A stretch of DNA of 7,368 nucleotides from Actinomycetes bacterium (GTDB lineage: Bacteria; Actinomycetota; Acidimicrobiia; Acidimicrobiales; Microtrichaceae), in assembly GCA_023392475.1 (NCBI GenBank), contig JAEVZA010000416.1, positions 1 through 7,368 of the forward strand, in the 5' to 3' direction. Positions 5,834 through 7,368 of this stretch are shown piece after piece; position 1 is the stretch's first letter, and every line of letters begins with the position of its first letter. Made by a program: the position numbers and the translations under genes. Below the pieces are notes generated by a model, which saw only the letters and a list, made by a program, of their open reading frames with translations, was not told the DNA's origin and made no database searches.

Positions 5834-7087
5834 TCAGCCGGCGTCGAGCAGGTCGCTGACCAGCGCCGCGACCGGGCTCCGCTCCGACCGGGTGAGCGTG
5901 ACGTGGCCGAACAGGGGGTTGCCGCGCAGCAGGGTGACGACGGACGCGATGCCGTCGCGGCGCCCGACGCGCAGGTTGTCCCGCTGCGCGACGTCGTGGG
6001 TCAGCACGACGCGGCTCCCCTCGCCGAGCCGCGTGAGCGCGGTGAGCAGCACCATGCGCTCGAGGTTCTGCGCCTCGTCGACGATCACGAAGCAGTCGGT
6101 GAGCGTTCGCCCGCGGATGTGGGTCAGCGGCAGGACGTCGACGAGCTCGCGGTCGACGACCTCCTCGATGACCTCCGGCCCGGCGATGGCCTCGAGCGCG
6201 TCGGTGACCGCGGCCGCCCAGGGCGACATCTTCTCGGCCTCGCTGCCGGGCAGGTAGCCGAGCTCCTGGCCGCCGACCGCGTACAGCGGCCGGAAGACGA
6301 TCACCTTGCGGTGGGTCCGGCGCTCGAGCACGGCCTCGAGCCCGGCGGCCAGCGCCAGCACCGACTTGCCGGTCCCGGCCGGCCCGCCGAGCGACACGAT
6401 GCCCAGCGACTCGTCGGCGAGGAGGTCCAGCGCCACGCGCTGCTCGGCGGAGCGGCCCCGCACGTCGAACAGGTGGCGGTCGCCGTCGACGAGGTGGGCG
6501 CGGCCGTCGGCGTGGCGGCGGGCCAGCGCGGAACCCGCGGCCGACCGAAGGACGATGCCGACGTTCACCGGCACGTCCGCGCCGTCGTCGAGCGTGACGG
6601 CCCGCTCCTGGTAGAGGCGGTCGACCAGCTCGGCGGGCACCTCGAGCTCGACGATGCCCGGCCACGGGTCGAGGTCGGCCATCTCGTGGCGGTACTCCTC
6701 GGCGTCGAGGCCGACGACCCCCGCCTTGAGGCGCAGGGGCAGGTCCTTCGTGACGAGCACGACGTCGACGCCCTTGTCCGCGAGGTTGCGGGCCACGGCG
6801 AGGATCCGGTGGTCGTTCACCGACGACGAGAAGGCCTCGGGGAGCGACGACGAGTCGATGTGGTTCAGCTCCACCCGCACCGTGCCGCCGGTGTCGTTGA
6901 CGGGGATGGGCTCCGTCAGCGTGCCGTGCCGGTCGCGGAGCCGCTCGAGGGCCCGCAGGGCCTCCCGGGCCGACCAGCCCAGCTCGGGGTGGGCCCGTTT
7001 GGCCTCCAGCTCCGTGAGCACCACGAGTGGGACCACCACGTCGTGCTCGTCGAACTTCTCCAGTGCCGCCGGGTCCGCCAGCAGCAC
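5834..7087 (-). CDS. phoH: PIN-PhoH fusion protein (PhoH family ATPase with N-terminal PIN ribonuclease domain)
   Basis: A 417-residue minimum product from GTG at 7087. The N-terminal third is a PIN domain (ribonuclease fold): LVVLTELEAKRAHPELGW, SSSVNDHRILAVARNLADKG and VVLVTKDLPLRLKAGVVGLD carry the acidic residues. The C-terminal half is a PhoH P-loop domain with Walker A GPAGTGKS (minus 6385-6362), FRPLYAVGGQELGYLPG, Walker B VIVDEAQN (minus 6088-6065), and the final SERSPVAALVSDLL. Characterised PhoH2 proteins are ATP-dependent RNA helicase/ribonucleases; PhoH was first named for phosphate-starvation induction. The first PIN strand, TFVLDTSVLLAD, including its catalytic Asp (minus 7096-7094), lies upstream of the GTG in the same frame, so the real protein starts earlier and is about 430 residues, the usual length. 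The gene converges with the transporter and is divergent from the proline-rich gene. Confidence 0.93.
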   Translation of the reverse strand: MLLADPAALEKFDEHDVVVPLVVLTELEAKRAHPELGWSAREALRALERLRDRHGTLTEPIPVNDTGGTVRVELNHIDSSSLPEAFSSSVNDHRILAVARNLADKGVDVVLVTKDLPLRLKAGVVGLDAEEYRHEMADLDPWPGIVELEVPAELVDRLYQERAVTLDDGADVPVNVGIVLRSAAGSALARRHADGRAHLVDGDRHLFDVRGRSAEQRVALDLLADESLGIVSLGGPAGTGKSVLALAAGLEAVLERRTHRKVIVFRPLYAVGGQELGYLPGSEAEKMSPWAAAVTDALEAIAGPEVIEEVVDRELVDVLPLTHIRGRTLTDCFVIVDEAQNLERMVLLTALTRLGEGSRVVLTHDVAQRDNLRVGRRDGIASVVTLLRGNPLFGHVTLTRSERSPVAALVSDLLDAG

Positions 7088-7201
7088 CGACGTGTCGAGG
7101 ACGAAGGTGCGCGTGTCGATCCGGCGACCGTACCCCTGCGCGCGCGGGCGCCCGCGGCATTCGGGCGGCCGTCCGGTGAACGCTCCGTGAAGTGCACGTC
7201 G
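7088..7201 (-). other. N-terminal PIN coding sequence and leader of phoH, start codon not resolved
   Basis: In the phoH frame, codons 7120 down to 7088 read IDTRTFVLDTS, the essential first strand of the PIN domain with its metal-binding Asp. Going further upstream the frame stays open (GYGRR, RPRAQ, then TGRPPECRG) but has no ATG, GTG or TTG before the neighbouring gene. An ATG at 7160 lies one base out of phase. Removing one base between them, for example in the GGGG run at 7133-7136, would give a start MPRAPARAG followed by YGRRIDTRTF. A non-canonical start such as ATC at 7120 is the other option. No strong Shine-Dalgarno decides this. Confidence 0.55.
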
Positions 7202-7212
7202 GTAGCATCGGC
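7176..7212 (+). promoter_or_regulatory. Promoter region of the proline-rich gene with tandem GTGAA repeats, shared with phoH
   Basis: GTGAACG starts at 7176 and GTGAAGT at 7187, again an 11-bp period. A -10 candidate TAGCAT (7203-7208) follows inside CGGTAGCATCGGC (7200-7212), matching the phosphotransferase promoter at CGGTAnnnTCGGC. Transcription would start near 7215, about 22 nt before the ATG. On the minus strand, facing phoH, the repeats read CTTCACGGAGC-GTTCACCGGAC, in the orientation of PHO-box units relative to that gene. The motif could serve either gene or both. The regulator is inferred, not seen. Confidence 0.5.
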
Positions 7213-7222
7213 GCGTCCCCCC

Positions 7223-7228
7223 GAGGAG
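7223..7228 (+). promoter_or_regulatory. Shine-Dalgarno for the proline-rich gene
   Basis: GAGGAG with 8 nt to the ATG at 7237, ideal spacing. It is the main support that the short open frame at the right edge is a real gene start. Confidence 0.75.
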
Positions 7229-7236
7229 CTCCCACC

Positions 7237-7368
7237 ATGACCGACGACCGACCCACCGGGCCCCCCGACGAGGCCCCGGAGGGTGCGCCGCCGCCCCCGT
7301 CCCGACCCGTCGCCCCGCCGCCCCCGGCCGGCCTGCCCCCCGCCGCTCCGCCGCCCGCCGCCCTGCCC
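7237..7368 (+). CDS. Proline-rich N-terminus of an unidentified protein (3' truncated by window edge)
   Basis: Forty-four codons from ATG to the right edge with no stop. The product begins MTDDRPTGPPDEAPEG and then runs PPPP, APPPP, GLPP, APPP; 19 of 44 residues are proline, the rest mainly Ala, Gly and a few acidic residues near the start. Such disordered proline/alanine tails often precede the first membrane segment in actinobacterial membrane proteins, but no domain is reached here, so no function is assigned. The start is well supported by GAGGAG 8 nt upstream and by a promoter-like region before it. It is divergent from phoH. Confidence 0.7.
   Translation, partial: MTDDRPTGPPDEAPEGAPPPPSRPVAPPPPAGLPPAAPPPAALP

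Noticed and set aside
7118..7132. Leaderless phoH transcript starting at ATC 7120 from a TACGGT -10 at minus 7132-7127
   Set aside because: Spacing would fit, but leaderless translation normally needs ATG or GTG, so this is only a remote option.
5903..7240. Long plus-strand open frame antisense to phoH
   Set aside because: No recognisable domain and biased composition; phoH on the other strand has complete Walker and PIN motifs.
7260..7368. CCG/CCC-rich stretch as a simple repeat or structural element
   Set aside because: It is explained by proline codons of a gene with a good start signal.

Overview
The window is very GC-rich and its genes use almost only G or C at third codon positions. 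The gene types (an actinobacterial Amidohydro_2 protein, an ACAD10/11-like phosphotransferase, a CBS-free double MgtE transporter, a PIN-PhoH fusion) fit a free-living actinobacterium, perhaps class Acidimicrobiia. That placement is inference from gene style; there is no RNA gene or taxonomic marker. I see no mobile element, CRISPR array, tRNA or rRNA.

Layout, left to right. (1) The 3' part of a GH3 beta-glucosidase-type gene (+, cut by the left edge) ends at 837. (2) Converging on it with a 15-bp gap is an Amidohydro_2 family gene (-, 853-1722) whose usual metal-binding residues are largely absent. (3) A roughly 100-bp divergent promoter region holds a perfect 13-bp palindrome, a likely repressor operator, between that gene and (4) a formylglycine-type sulfatase-superfamily gene (+, 1825-3369) that most resembles phosphonate monoester hydrolases. 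(5) After a 103-bp promoter gap comes an aminoglycoside-phosphotransferase-fold gene (+, 3473-4546), followed within about 20 bp by (6) a membrane protein with two MgtE/SLC41-type modules (+, to 5830); these two are probably one operon. (7) A PIN-PhoH ATPase gene (-, 5834 to about 7120 or beyond) converges on the transporter with a 3-bp gap. (8) Divergent from phoH, a gene for a very proline-rich N-terminus starts at 7237 and runs off the right edge.

The points most worth a second look are regulatory and structural. The promoters of the phosphotransferase and of the proline-rich gene share the same architecture: two GTGAA copies at an 11-bp period, then CGGTAnnnTCGGC. Read on the other strand the repeat is GTTCAC-type, like the 11-bp direct-repeat units bound by PhoP-type response regulators, and one copy lies in the divergent region of phoH. 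Both the transporter and phoH have coding-like sequence upstream of their first canonical in-frame start codon, while plausible start codons sit in another frame. This suggests non-canonical starts or single-base indels. The genes look like ordinary chromosomal metabolism, transport and RNA/stress functions; I do not see a clear new multi-gene system.
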